Shown: one piece after another, positions 24,358 to 32,834 of the stretch | Position numbering within the stretch: the stretch's first letter is position 1 | How the letters are laid out: each line of letters opens with the position of its first letter | Source: Chloroflexota bacterium | GTDB lineage: Bacteria; Chloroflexota; Anaerolineae; DTLA01 | Assembly (NCBI GenBank): GCA_014360805.1 | Contig: JACIWU010000035.1 | Location: 1-32,834 of the forward strand | Direction of reading: 5' to 3' | DNA length: 32,834 bases | The notes under the pieces: generated by a model | Databases searched by the model: none | Told to the model about the DNA's origin: nothing | What the model saw: the letters and a program-made list of their open reading frames with translations, nothing else | Program-made: the position numbers and the translations under genes

Positions 24358-24382
24358 CATCCGCGCCGGTCGCGGGTATACT
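24354..24382 (+). promoter_or_regulatory. Strong sigma-70 promoter of the selenoprotein operon
   Basis: TTGACA (24354-24359), a 17-base spacer and TATACT (24377-24382) form a near-consensus promoter. It overlaps the patatin stop codon. The predicted start of transcription is about 24389, inside the palindrome described next. Confidence 0.8.
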
Positions 24383-24412
24383 CCATATACCCTATGAGGG
24401 TATGTGGAGTAT
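24378..24412. promoter_or_regulatory. Palindromic operator, CsoR/CstR-like
   Basis: The arms 24378-24392 and 24398-24412 are inverted copies with one mismatch around a TATGA centre. The core ATACCC-TATGA-GGGTAT resembles operators of the CsoR/CstR family of copper and persulfide sensors (family knowledge). It covers the -10 box, the predicted start site and the start codon region. A bound repressor would therefore block transcription. Because transcription probably begins inside it, the full hairpin is not in the mRNA, which favours a DNA operator over an RNA element. No csoR gene is in the window. Confidence 0.65.
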
Positions 24413-24836
24413 GGCCAGAATCGCTCGAGTTGTGAAGGAGAACATAGGGCTTGTCATCCTGGCGGTCATCCTTGCCGCCTCGTATGCCTATCTGCGCACT
24501 CCCGCCGATACGGTGGCCACGGAACAGGAGTTCGCGGCGCTTTTCTCCGCGGGCAAGCCCGTGCTGGTGGAGTTGTATTCCAATACCTGAAGCGCGTGCT
24601 TGCTGTCCAAGCCCGCCGTTGACGGGTTTGAGCGTTCGCACGAGGGGCAAGTTGCCGTGGTGCGGCTGAGCGTGCGCTCGGCGCTGGGCAATGCCCTGGC
24701 GTACCAGTTCCAGGTGCGCGCGGTGCCCACGTTCTTGCTGTTCGCGCCACACGGCGAACTGGTGGCGAAGCACGTGGGAGTCGCGACCGCTGGCCGCCTG
24801 ACGAGCCTGTTGGACGAAGGGATGGAGGAGCGTTAG
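24411..24836 (+). CDS. Selenocysteine-containing membrane-anchored thioredoxin (UxxC)
   Basis: The gene reads through an in-frame UGA at 24588-24590 to give 141 residues. A membrane anchor lies at about 11-28 (NIGLVILAVILAASYAYL). A thioredoxin domain facing the outside follows: GKPVLVELYSNT, then Sec60-Ser-Ala-Cys63 where thioredoxins have CxxC, then KPAVDGFE, and the cis-proline motif RAVPTFLLF. Homology on both sides of the UGA is in the same frame and uninterrupted, so this is not a broken gene. A SECIS-like hairpin starts 17 bases after the UGA. ATG 24411 has GAGGG 10 bases upstream. ATG 24402 is an alternative. As annotated by ordinary rules it would be split at the UGA. It is the first gene of a four-gene unit. 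Confidence 0.85.
24608..24630 (+). promoter_or_regulatory. Candidate bacterial SECIS element 1
   Basis: CAAGCCCG (24608-24615) pairs with CGGGUUUG (24623-24630) to give an 8-bp stem including one G-U pair. The 7-base loop CCGUUGA starts 26 bases after the UGA. An inner C-G pair would leave a GUU tip. Bacterial SECIS elements lie in the coding region with the loop about 16-37 bases after UGA and G/U in the loop. A competing smaller hairpin (GCUUG/CAAGC, 24598-24612) also exists. Confidence 0.65.
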
Positions 24837-24839
24837 TCT

Positions 24840-25049
24840 ATGCCAATCTACGAGTATCGTTGCCCACACTGTGGCAAGGAGTTTGAGAAACTGGTTCCCA
24901 TGAACACGGACCCGCGAAGTGTGGAGTGCCCCCATTGCGGGCAGAAGGGCGTGGAGAAAAAGGTGTCGCTGTTCGGCATGGGGGGCAATGCCCTAGGCGG
25001 GTTTGCCGTCTCGCAGGGGTCCTCCTGCGGCACAGGCGGCAGCACTTGA
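24840..25049 (+). CDS. FmdB-family zinc ribbon protein
   Basis: This 69-residue protein opens with PIYEYRCPHCGKEFE, and a second CPHCGQKG is at about 31-38. It is the small regulatory FmdB/zinc-ribbon family, whose role is not settled. Family members are thought to bind zinc through the two CxxC pairs. The C-terminus is Gly/Ser-rich with one more cysteine (SSCGTGG). The start follows the thioredoxin stop by 3 bases, so the two are cotranscribed and probably coupled. Its place among three UGA-containing genes suggests a role with them, which is inference. Confidence 0.9.
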   Translation: MPIYEYRCPHCGKEFEKLVPMNTDPRSVECPHCGQKGVEKKVSLFGMGGNALGGFAVSQGSSCGTGGST

Positions 25050-25061
25050 GGCATCTAGCCG

Positions 25062-25080
25062 ACGGGCCGTGGGCCTGTCT
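25062..25080 (+). other. Intercistronic hairpin
   Basis: GACGGGCC (25062-25069) pairs with GGCCUGUC (25073-25080) around a GUG loop, with one G-U pair. Only two T residues follow, so it is a weak terminator at best. It may reduce read-through into, or stabilise, the second half of the operon. Confidence 0.45.
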
Positions 25081-25108
25081 TTGAAACGAACTTCAGAAAG
25101 GATGCGCC

Positions 25109-25462
25109 ATGCAGACAAACGAAACAGAGCAGGTAGTGGTATCGGTTTTCGGCAACGACCTGATGGAGAGTTGCTTCAGCGGAGGCTGAGGACCTCACTG
25201 GTCTTCGGAGGAGACCACGAAGATCGTCGCCGATTATTTACGGGAAGACTTCGGCGACAGGGTGAAGGTGGAGTACTACGAACTGTCGGATCCGGAAATG
25301 CGGGCGAAGTATGCCGACGTGGTGAAGGCCGTTGAGGAGCACGGGCTGGCATATCCGCTCACGGCCATCAACGGTGTCTTCCGGTTCGCGGGTGGGGTGA
25401 GTTACTACGCCATCCTGCGGGCGGTGCAGGAGGCGCTGGGCATTCCGGCGGGTGAATCATGA
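25109..25462 (+). CDS. Selenocysteine-containing YuzD-like (DUF1462) thioredoxin-fold protein
   Basis: The frame runs from ATG 25109 (AAAGGA at 25097-25102, 6-base spacer) through an in-frame UGA at 25187-25189 to a stop at 25460, giving 117 residues. The N-terminal strand VVVSVFG, Cys22 and Sec27 (CFSGGU) come first. A helix with SSEET and the strand KVEYYELSD follow, then the YPLTAINGVFRFAGG motif with its cis-proline. This matches the layout of YuzD-like thioredoxin-fold proteins. Sec27 lies at the second cysteine of their CxxC, four residues before SSxET. Without read-through the product would be a 26-residue peptide. A SECIS-like hairpin follows at the right distance. The partner thiol may be Cys22, in a C-x4-U arrangement. 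The function is presumably thiol or sulfur redox. Confidence 0.8.
25199..25217 (+). promoter_or_regulatory. Candidate bacterial SECIS element 2
   Basis: UGGUCU (25199-25204) pairs perfectly with AGACCA (25212-25217). Inner U-G and C-G pairs extend the stem to 8 bp with a GGA tip at 25207-25209. The loop begins 16-18 bases after the UGA. Confidence 0.68.
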
Positions 25463-25623
25463 GTCTTGGGGATTTGGCGTTGCTGGGGCTATTCGCCCTG
25501 TTCGCGGTGCTGTGGCTTTGGATTGGCCCCAAGGCGGGCGTGGGCGGCTGAGCGGTGCAGAGGCCGGCCGTGCCGTCGGCATGCGACGAACATGAAGATA
25601 CGGATGAGCACCAGGATTCCTAG
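25459..25623 (+). CDS. Putative small membrane selenoprotein (Gly-Gly-Sec)
   Basis: The ATG overlaps the preceding stop (ATGA). The first 30 codons encode one membrane span (LALLGLFALFAVLWLWIG, about 6-23) and then PKAGVGG. An in-frame UGA lies at 25549-25551. Reading it as Sec31 gives a 54-residue protein with a hydrophilic tail containing Cys42 and many Asp/Glu/His. The frame closes with UAG at 25621, just before the operon terminator. A SECIS-like hairpin with G as the second loop base lies 17 bases after the UGA. I do not recognise the family. If the UGA is a true stop, the product is a 30-residue membrane peptide. The case rests on the hairpin, the two neighbouring UGA genes and the fit to the terminator. 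Confidence 0.5.
25557..25584 (+). promoter_or_regulatory. Candidate bacterial SECIS element 3
   Basis: GCCGGC (25563-25568) pairs with GUCGGC (25575-25580) around the loop CGUGCC. An outer GCA/UGC helix (25557-25559 with 25582-25584) is separated by a small internal loop. The loop starts 18 bases after the UGA. High GC makes chance hairpins more likely here. Confidence 0.55.
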
Positions 25624-25651
25624 ACACGGCGCAGTGTCGCCGCGGAGTGAG

Positions 25652-25678
25652 AAGGCCCGCACCCCAGCGGGCCTTTTT
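25652..25678 (+). terminator. Intrinsic terminator of the selenoprotein operon
   Basis: AAGGCCCGC (25652-25660) pairs with GCGGGCCTT (25667-25675) around a six-base loop and runs into TTTTT. It lies 28 bases after the UAG that ends the extended third UGA gene. Confidence 0.9.
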
Positions 25679-25725
25679 CGTTGCCGGTTTTCGCACATGT
25701 TGCGTTATGTTCGCTGATAGAAAAG

Positions 25726-25753
25726 TTGACAAATCCAGTTGATAGGCTATAAT
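25726..25753 (+). promoter_or_regulatory. Consensus sigma-70 promoter of the MerR gene
   Basis: A perfect TTGACA (25726-25731) and a perfect TATAAT (25748-25753) are separated by 16 bases. The in-frame ATG at 25752 lies inside the -10 box and so cannot be the start, which favours ATG 25803. Confidence 0.88.
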
Positions 25754-25802
25754 GGTTGTAAAGTGTGGTGCCACCATGTCCGCTCGGCGAGGTGAGAAGA
25801 AA

Positions 25803-26231
25803 ATGCGCAGCGAATCCACCCCTCTGTACACCATTGGTACGGCCGCCGACCTCTTGCAGGTCCATCCGCGCACCCTGCGGCTCTACGAGCAGTTCGGCCT
25901 GATCCGCCCCGCCCGCAAGAACAATCGGCGCCTGTATTCGGACAATGACCTGAAGTGGGTCCAGTGCATCCGCTATCTCATCCACAAGAAGGGCCTCAAT
26001 CAGGAAGGGCTTCGCCGCCTGCTGGGGCTGATTCCGTGCTGGGAGTTGAAGGGGTGCTCGGATGCGGACCGCGCCGCCTGCACCGCCTACGAAGACCGCT
26101 CCACGCCCTGCTGGGAGATCGCCAGTAGCACGTGCGCGAAGGCCGGCAAGTGCTACGAGTGCGAGACGTACCTGGCGGCGCGGCACAGGCTCCTCAACCC
26201 GAACGAGTTGGCGGAGATTGACGCCGTATAG
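25803..26231 (+). CDS. MerR-family regulator with cysteine-rich C-terminus
   Basis: This 142-residue DNA-binding protein has a MerR winged helix at about 8-75 (YTIGTAADLLQVHPRTLRLYEQFGLIRP, then NNRRLYSDNDL). The C-terminal third has seven cysteines at 79, 85, 93, 103, 111, 117 and 120 (PCWELKGC, PCWE, CAKAGKCYEC), a pattern suited to an iron-sulfur cluster, zinc or a thiol redox switch. AGGTGAG ends 6 bases before ATG 25803. It follows the selenoprotein operon but has its own strong promoter. The 16-base spacer is not the long spacer of classic MerR-activated promoters. It could regulate itself or the neighbouring operon. The ligand is unknown. Confidence 0.88.
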   Translation: MRSESTPLYTIGTAADLLQVHPRTLRLYEQFGLIRPARKNNRRLYSDNDLKWVQCIRYLIHKKGLNQEGLRRLLGLIPCWELKGCSDADRAACTAYEDRSTPCWEIASSTCAKAGKCYECETYLAARHRLLNPNELAEIDAV

Positions 26232-26284
26232 CAGTGGGTGCGGCACAACTTCGCACGGCCGGGGACCTCTGAAAGAATAGTCAT

Positions 26285-27265
26285 GTGAAACAACACACGG
26301 ACGCGCCGGTTGATTGGTTGTTGCAGGGTCCTCCTTGGGTACAGTATAGAACCCGCGTGGACCTGCTGAATCAACCCGAGAATGACCCACAGGTGAGTGC
26401 AGCCCGTCGGACTATGGTCGCGCATCCGCTTGTTCAGTCTTTGCTGACCGAACTGGCCGAGTGGCCGGGTGCCCCGCTGAAACGTCATAATGATGCCAGC
26501 CACCTGCTGCACAAACTGGCCTTTGTTGCTGATCTTGGGTTCAGGGCCGATGACCCCGGTATTGCGCAGGTCGTCAATCGGATTTTCAGCCACCAATCGC
26601 AGGATGGCCCCTTTCAAGTGCTGATGAACATCCCGACTCACTTTGGCGGCACAGGCAAAGACCAGTGGCTCTGGATGCTCTGCGATGCCCCGATCGTGCT
26701 GTATGCCTTGGTGAAATTCGGCCTGGGTGAGGCCCCCCGGGTCCAAGCAGCGATACAGACATTGGTGGACCTGGTGCGCGATAATGGGTGGCCCTGTGCA
26801 GCGGCACCTGAGTTGGGTAAGTTTCGCGGGCCTGGCCCCAAGAATGCCCCGTGTCCCTATGCGAATCTGGTGATGCTGAAAGCCTTGGCCGTAGCGCCGG
26901 ACTGGCGGGAGAGCGCAGCCTGCCACACTGGCGCAGAGACATTATTGCAACTCTGGGAAGACCGCACGTTACGCAAACCGTATTTGTTTGCAATGGGCAC
27001 GGACTTCGGCAAACTCAAGGCCCCCTTGATCTGGTATGATGTTCTACATGTGCTAGACGTACTATCGCACTTTCCATGGTTGCAGCACGATGAACGTCTC
27101 CGAGAGATCGCGCACCATGTGAAGGCCAAAGCCGATGAGCAGGGCCGTTTCACCGCGGAGTCCGTATGGACAGCATGGAGAGCGTGGGAGTTTGGACAGA
27201 AGCGTACCCCCTCGTGGTGGTTGACCTTGTTGGCGCACCGCGCGCTGACACGCATGGCTATGTAG
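26285..27265 (+). CDS. Hypothetical protein, alpha/alpha-toroid (prenyltransferase/squalene-oxidase repeat) type
   Basis: This 326-residue soluble protein is rich in Trp, His and helix-forming repeats (SHQSQDGPFQV, DNGWPCAAAPE, DEQGRFTAESVW). Each D-x-x-G-x-(W/F) turn is typical of the terpenoid-cyclase/prenyltransferase toroid fold. No catalytic DxDD of a cyclase is visible, so the function is open. The GTG start has only a weak upstream site. Base composition is clearly lower in GC and codon choice less biased than in the flanking genes, suggesting acquisition by transfer. The 81 bases after it show no gene. Confidence 0.7.
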   Translation: MKQHTDAPVDWLLQGPPWVQYRTRVDLLNQPENDPQVSAARRTMVAHPLVQSLLTELAEWPGAPLKRHNDASHLLHKLAFVADLGFRADDPGIAQVVNRIFSHQSQDGPFQVLMNIPTHFGGTGKDQWLWMLCDAPIVLYALVKFGLGEAPRVQAAIQTLVDLVRDNGWPCAAAPELGKFRGPGPKNAPCPYANLVMLKALAVAPDWRESAACHTGAETLLQLWEDRTLRKPYLFAMGTDFGKLKAPLIWYDVLHVLDVLSHFPWLQHDERLREIAHHVKAKADEQGRFTAESVWTAWRAWEFGQKRTPSWWLTLLAHRALTRMAM

Positions 27266-27346
27266 TCAACACAGCGGCGCGCCCAACCCCGCATATGGCC
27301 AACGCGTTTCGGGCACGGCTGATGCATTCTGGGGGCACAGGGTAGC

Positions 27347-28465
27347 ATGCGGGTTGTTTTGCTGGAGCCGTATTTCACCGGTTCGCACCGCGCATGGGCC
27401 GAGGGGTATCAGGCGGCCAGCCGCGAGCATGCGATTGAGATTTGGCCCATGGAAGGCCGCTTCTGGAAGTGGCGGATGCACGGGGCCGCGCTTGAACTGG
27501 CCAGCCGATGCCAGGGCATGGAGCAGGATCCGGACTTGCTCCTGGTTACGGACATGGTGAATCTGCCCTACTTTCTCGGCCTGACCCGCCCGCGCTTCGC
27601 CGACACGCCCATCGCCGCGTACTTCCACGAGACCCAGTTGTCGTATCCCCTGGCGCCGGCAGCCAGCCACGATTTGACCTACGGGTTCATGAACTTCATG
27701 ACGGGGCTGTGCGCCGACTGGGTTTTCTTCAACTCGGCGTTTCACCGCGAGCAGTTCTTTGACGAACTCCCCAGGCTGCTGAAGCATTTTCCCGATTACA
27801 ACCACCTGGAGACGGTTCCGCAACTTCGGGCCAAATCCAGCGTCCTGCCCGTTGGGTGCGATCTGCGGCGGCTGGACGCCGCTCGGGAGAGCGCGCCGCC
27901 CCGCACCCGCCCGCCGCTGGTGTTGTGGAATCAGCGATGGGAATACGACAAGCAGCCTGAAGTCTTCTTCCGGGCGCTTGCCATCCTCGCCGAGGAAGGC
28001 GTGCCCTTCCGCCTGGCCCTGGCCGGTGAGAACTTCCGCCAGAAGCCGCAGGAGTTCCTGCAGGCGAAAGAGGCCTTTGCCGGCCGCCTTGTCCACTACG
28101 GCCACGCGGACGCGGACGAGTACGCGCGGCTCCTCTGGCAGGCGGATGTGGTGGTCAGCACAGCCATCCACGAGTTCTTCGGCATCGCCATCGTGGAGAG
28201 CATCTACTGTGGGGCGTGGCCGCTGTTGCCCAAGCGGCTTGTGTACCCGGAGTTGATTCCCCCGTCCCTGCACGAGACGCATCTGTACGAGGACTTTGAG
28301 GACTTGGTGCGGCGGTTGCGCCAGATTCTGCTGAACCCCACGCCGCCCGCGCCGGCCTTGCGCGAGGCCATGCGGCGATACGATTGGGCGTGCATGGCCC
28401 CGGAATATGACCGCGCGCTGACCGCCGTGCACGAGGCGCGGGCTTCCGATCGTAACCGCGAATAA
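27347..28465 (+). CDS. QTMAN/GTDC1-like glycosyltransferase (DUF3524 + GT4)
   Basis: This 372-residue cytosolic protein has an N-terminal DUF3524 domain (LLEPYFTGSHRAWAEGY, then PIAAYFHETQLSYP, YGFMNFM and FFNSAFHREQFF). A GT-B C-terminal half follows with WNQRWEYDKQPEVFF, ADVVVSTAIHEFFGIAIVE and GAWPLLPKRLVYPE. This order and these motifs match the tRNA-queuosine alpha-mannosyltransferase family (human GTDC1/QTMAN), which places mannose on queuosine in tRNA-Asp. The EFFGIA..E segment is the nucleotide-sugar binding motif. A queuosine role in this organism is inferred from the family. The last codons and stop lie inside the first unit of the tandem repeat. Confidence 0.88.
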   Translation: MRVVLLEPYFTGSHRAWAEGYQAASREHAIEIWPMEGRFWKWRMHGAALELASRCQGMEQDPDLLLVTDMVNLPYFLGLTRPRFADTPIAAYFHETQLSYPLAPAASHDLTYGFMNFMTGLCADWVFFNSAFHREQFFDELPRLLKHFPDYNHLETVPQLRAKSSVLPVGCDLRRLDAARESAPPRTRPPLVLWNQRWEYDKQPEVFFRALAILAEEGVPFRLALAGENFRQKPQEFLQAKEAFAGRLVHYGHADADEYARLLWQADVVVSTAIHEFFGIAIVESIYCGAWPLLPKRLVYPELIPPSLHETHLYEDFEDLVRRLRQILLNPTPPAPALREAMRRYDWACMAPEYDRALTAVHEARASDRNRE

Positions 28466-28740
28466 CACGAATCCACGCGAATGGGGAATAGAGCAACCGC
28501 GAATAACACGAATCCACGCGAATGGGGAATAGAGCAACCGCGAATAGCGCGAATCCACGCGAATGGGGAATAGAGCAACCGCGAATAACACGAATCCACG
28601 CGAATGGGGAATAGACCAACCGCGAATAGCGCGAATCCACGCGAATGGGGAATAGACCAACCGCGAATAACACGAATCCACGCGAATGGGAAATAGACCA
28701 ACCGCGAATAACACGAATCCACGCGAATGGGAAATAGACC
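28454..28740. repeat. Seven-copy 41-bp tandem repeat
   Basis: Units start at 28454, 28495, 28536, 28577, 28618, 28659 and 28700, each beginning AACCGCGAATA. They differ by a few bases (ACAC or GCGC after AATA; GAGC or GACC at the end; GGGG or GGGA). Units abut with no spacer, so this is not CRISPR. The same core occurs singly at 14869, 14960 and 15020. The first unit provides the stop codon of the glycosyltransferase gene. Confidence 0.95.
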
Positions 28741-28764
28741 GGCAAGCCGCCCCCCGCGCGGGAT

Positions 28765-28775
<11 letters not shown>
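28739..28775 (-). terminator. Candidate stem-loop at the gyrA 3' end
   Basis: CCGGCAAG (28739-28746) and CTTGCCGG (28768-28775) form an 8-bp stem spanning the gyrA stop codon. An inner CCCGCGCGGG palindrome lies between them. On the minus strand only a weak T-rich stretch follows, so it may be an end-protecting hairpin rather than a full terminator. Confidence 0.5.
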
Positions 28776-31680
<2,905 letters not shown>

Positions 31681-31736
31681 GCTTATGCCCTCCTGCGGAT
31701 GGGGCGGGTGCGGCCCTGGGGGTCGGTCTGTCGCGG

Positions 31737-32834
31737 CTACAGGCGCATTACGGTGCCGCAATACTCGCACTTCACGCTCTGCATGCCCTTGACGATGGGC
31801 ACGGTCAAGGTGGCCCCGCAGCCGCTGCACTTGATGACTCTCGGCTCGGCGGGCGTGGCAGGTTGCTCCTGGGCCGGGCCTGCGACGCGGTCCTTGTCGG
31901 CGTCGCCGGTGATGATGCGGGTGATGACGCCAACCCACTCTTCGGGGTCGCCACGCAGGCTGATGAGGGCCTGGGCGTGGGGCGCGGGCGGGGACGTGAA
32001 ACTGACCTTGACGACCTGCTTCTTGAACAGCCCGCCCACGCGCTCCACGGCGACCTTCTCCACAGCGCCGATGGGGGTCTCAAACAGGAGTTCGCGCACG
32101 AGTTTCTTCTCGGTGAAGACGAGGAGTTTGCGTTTGGTAACGACTTCCTCCTTGCGTTCAAACAGCAGGCGGTGGTCGGTGATGAACAGCAGGCCCTTGA
32201 CCTCGTCGTCCTTGCCGCGGAGCCACTCGGCCTGAGACATGGCGACAGGCGCCTCGCCGGGCAGAAGGCGGAACGTGGCGACGTCCAGTTCGTCCAGCAT
32301 CTCCTCGGCGTCGGCGATGATCTTGTCGGCCTTGCGGATGCCCTGCGAGGCCGAGGTCAGCATGCTTTGGAGCGAGGAGGAAGCGGCCTGGATTTCGCTC
32401 TTGAAGTTGCTCAACTGGGCGGCGGCGGTGTCCACCCGCTCGGATGCCAGCGCGACCGGCAGGGCCATGTACTGGCGGCCCGCCAGGACCTGCTCCTGGA
32501 TGCGCGCCATGGACACGGCCAGCCGCTGGTATTCGCGCTCTATGGCTGCCGCCATCTGGGGCTTGAACAGATTCCAGTCTTGGGCAAGCCTGTCCAGTTC
32601 CTGCTCCAGCGTCGCGTGGAACTGGAACCCCCGCGCCCGAATGCGCCGCAGCCTGTCGGGCAGCGCGGCGAGCAGCGCGGAGATGCGCTCCACCTCGCTG
32701 CGCACGCTGGCCATGCGGGCGTCGTCGTGGAGGTCGGCGAGTTCGCGCTCTAGGCCGGCTTGCTTGCGCGCAAGGGCCTGCCGGGCTTCGGCTTCGCCGG
32801 TTCCCGCGGAGGCCGAAGCGGACAAACCGGCGCC
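31737..32834 (-). CDS. Coiled-coil protein with C-terminal zinc ribbon (5' end beyond window)
   Basis: At least 362 residues are visible. The N-terminal 190 are mostly helical coiled coil ([21 protein letters not shown] and onward). A beta-rich middle part follows (about 215-300, [17 protein letters not shown]) that looks like a PH/GRAM-type lipid or protein binding fold. The last 35 residues form a zinc ribbon ([10 protein letters not shown] and [11 protein letters not shown]). I do not recognise a named family. It lies 56 bases upstream of gyrA in the same direction and may share its transcript. The frame is open to the window edge, and the first in-window start (TTG at 32825) has no visible site, so the true start is probably outside. 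Confidence 0.7.
   Translation of the reverse strand, partial: GAGLSASASAGTGEAEARQALARKQAGLERELADLHDDARMASVRSEVERISALLAALPDRLRRIRARGFQFHATLEQELDRLAQDWNLFKPQMAAAIEREYQRLAVSMARIQEQVLAGRQYMALPVALASERVDTAAAQLSNFKSEIQAASSSLQSMLTSASQGIRKADKIIADAEEMLDELDVATFRLLPGEAPVAMSQAEWLRGKDDEVKGLLFITDHRLLFERKEEVVTKRKLLVFTEKKLVRELLFETPIGAVEKVAVERVGGLFKKQVVKVSFTSPPAPHAQALISLRGDPEEWVGVITRIITGDADKDRVAGPAQEQPATPAEPRVIKCSGCGATLTVPIVKGMQSVKCEYCGTVMRL

Noticed and set aside
25040-25060. Fourth UGA read-through at the end of the FmdB gene
   Set aside because: Only two codons follow before UAG, there is no redox context, and the hairpin after it lies beyond the next stop.
24588-25189. Pseudogenes caused by point mutations to UGA
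   Set aside because: Frames and motifs are intact on both sides, each UGA is at a redox position, and each is followed by a hairpin at SECIS distance. Selenocysteine explains all of them together.
28454-28740. CRISPR array
   Set aside because: The 41-bp units abut without unique spacers, and no cas gene is present.

Overview
The window is a dense, high-GC bacterial chromosome segment with short intergenic gaps. Several features point to an anaerobic or facultative member of the Chloroflexota: a GyrA with a basic tail, RNase J, a fused MetF/MetV-type methylenetetrahydrofolate reductase, a non-pyrrolysine MttB homologue, a nickel-pincer cofactor (Lar) operon, and abundant hairpin-type dispersed repeats. 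This assignment is an inference from gene content and style. No rRNA or other phylogenetic marker is present to prove it.

Layout from left to right. Positions 1-805 hold a REP-associated tyrosine transposase (RAYT) flanked by three copies of a ~90-bp hairpin repeat. Positions 862-6703 (+) encode an unusual acyl-CoA dehydrogenase, a GNAT-like protein, an MFS transporter and RNase J. Positions 6739-10038 form a catabolic module of MttB-like methyltransferase, zinc alcohol dehydrogenase and a convergent IclR regulator. Positions 10040-11008 are a repeat-rich stretch with an isolated DUF4926-like gene. Positions 11009-14744 (-) carry a two-subunit CoA-transferase, an alpha/beta hydrolase and an FHA protein with a degenerate GGDEF domain. 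Positions 15169-18375 (+) carry an alkyltransferase-like protein and larE-larB-larC. Positions 18397-23246 (-) carry MgtE, two small membrane proteins, a DUF503 protein, a LipM-like octanoyltransferase and the MetF-MetV fusion. A patatin-like phospholipase is divergent at 23431-24357.

The most interesting region is 24354-25680. A consensus sigma-70 promoter overlaps a long palindromic operator resembling CsoR/CstR sites. It drives a short transcription unit that ends at an intrinsic terminator. Three of its four genes contain an in-frame UGA: a membrane-anchored thioredoxin whose CxxC reads UxxC, a YuzD-like thioredoxin-fold protein whose UGA sits at the family's redox cysteine, and a tiny single-span membrane protein with a Gly-Gly-UGA. 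Each UGA is followed, at bacterial-SECIS spacing, by a strong hairpin with G/U in its loop. Conventional ORF calling breaks all three. I interpret the unit as a compact selenoprotein redox operon that also contains an FmdB-type zinc ribbon. A cysteine-rich MerR regulator follows under its own promoter.

The right end (26285-32834) has a lower-GC toroid-type hypothetical protein, a QTMAN/GTDC1-like glycosyltransferase, a seven-copy 41-bp tandem repeat, gyrA on the minus strand, and a coiled-coil/zinc-ribbon protein that runs off the window edge.
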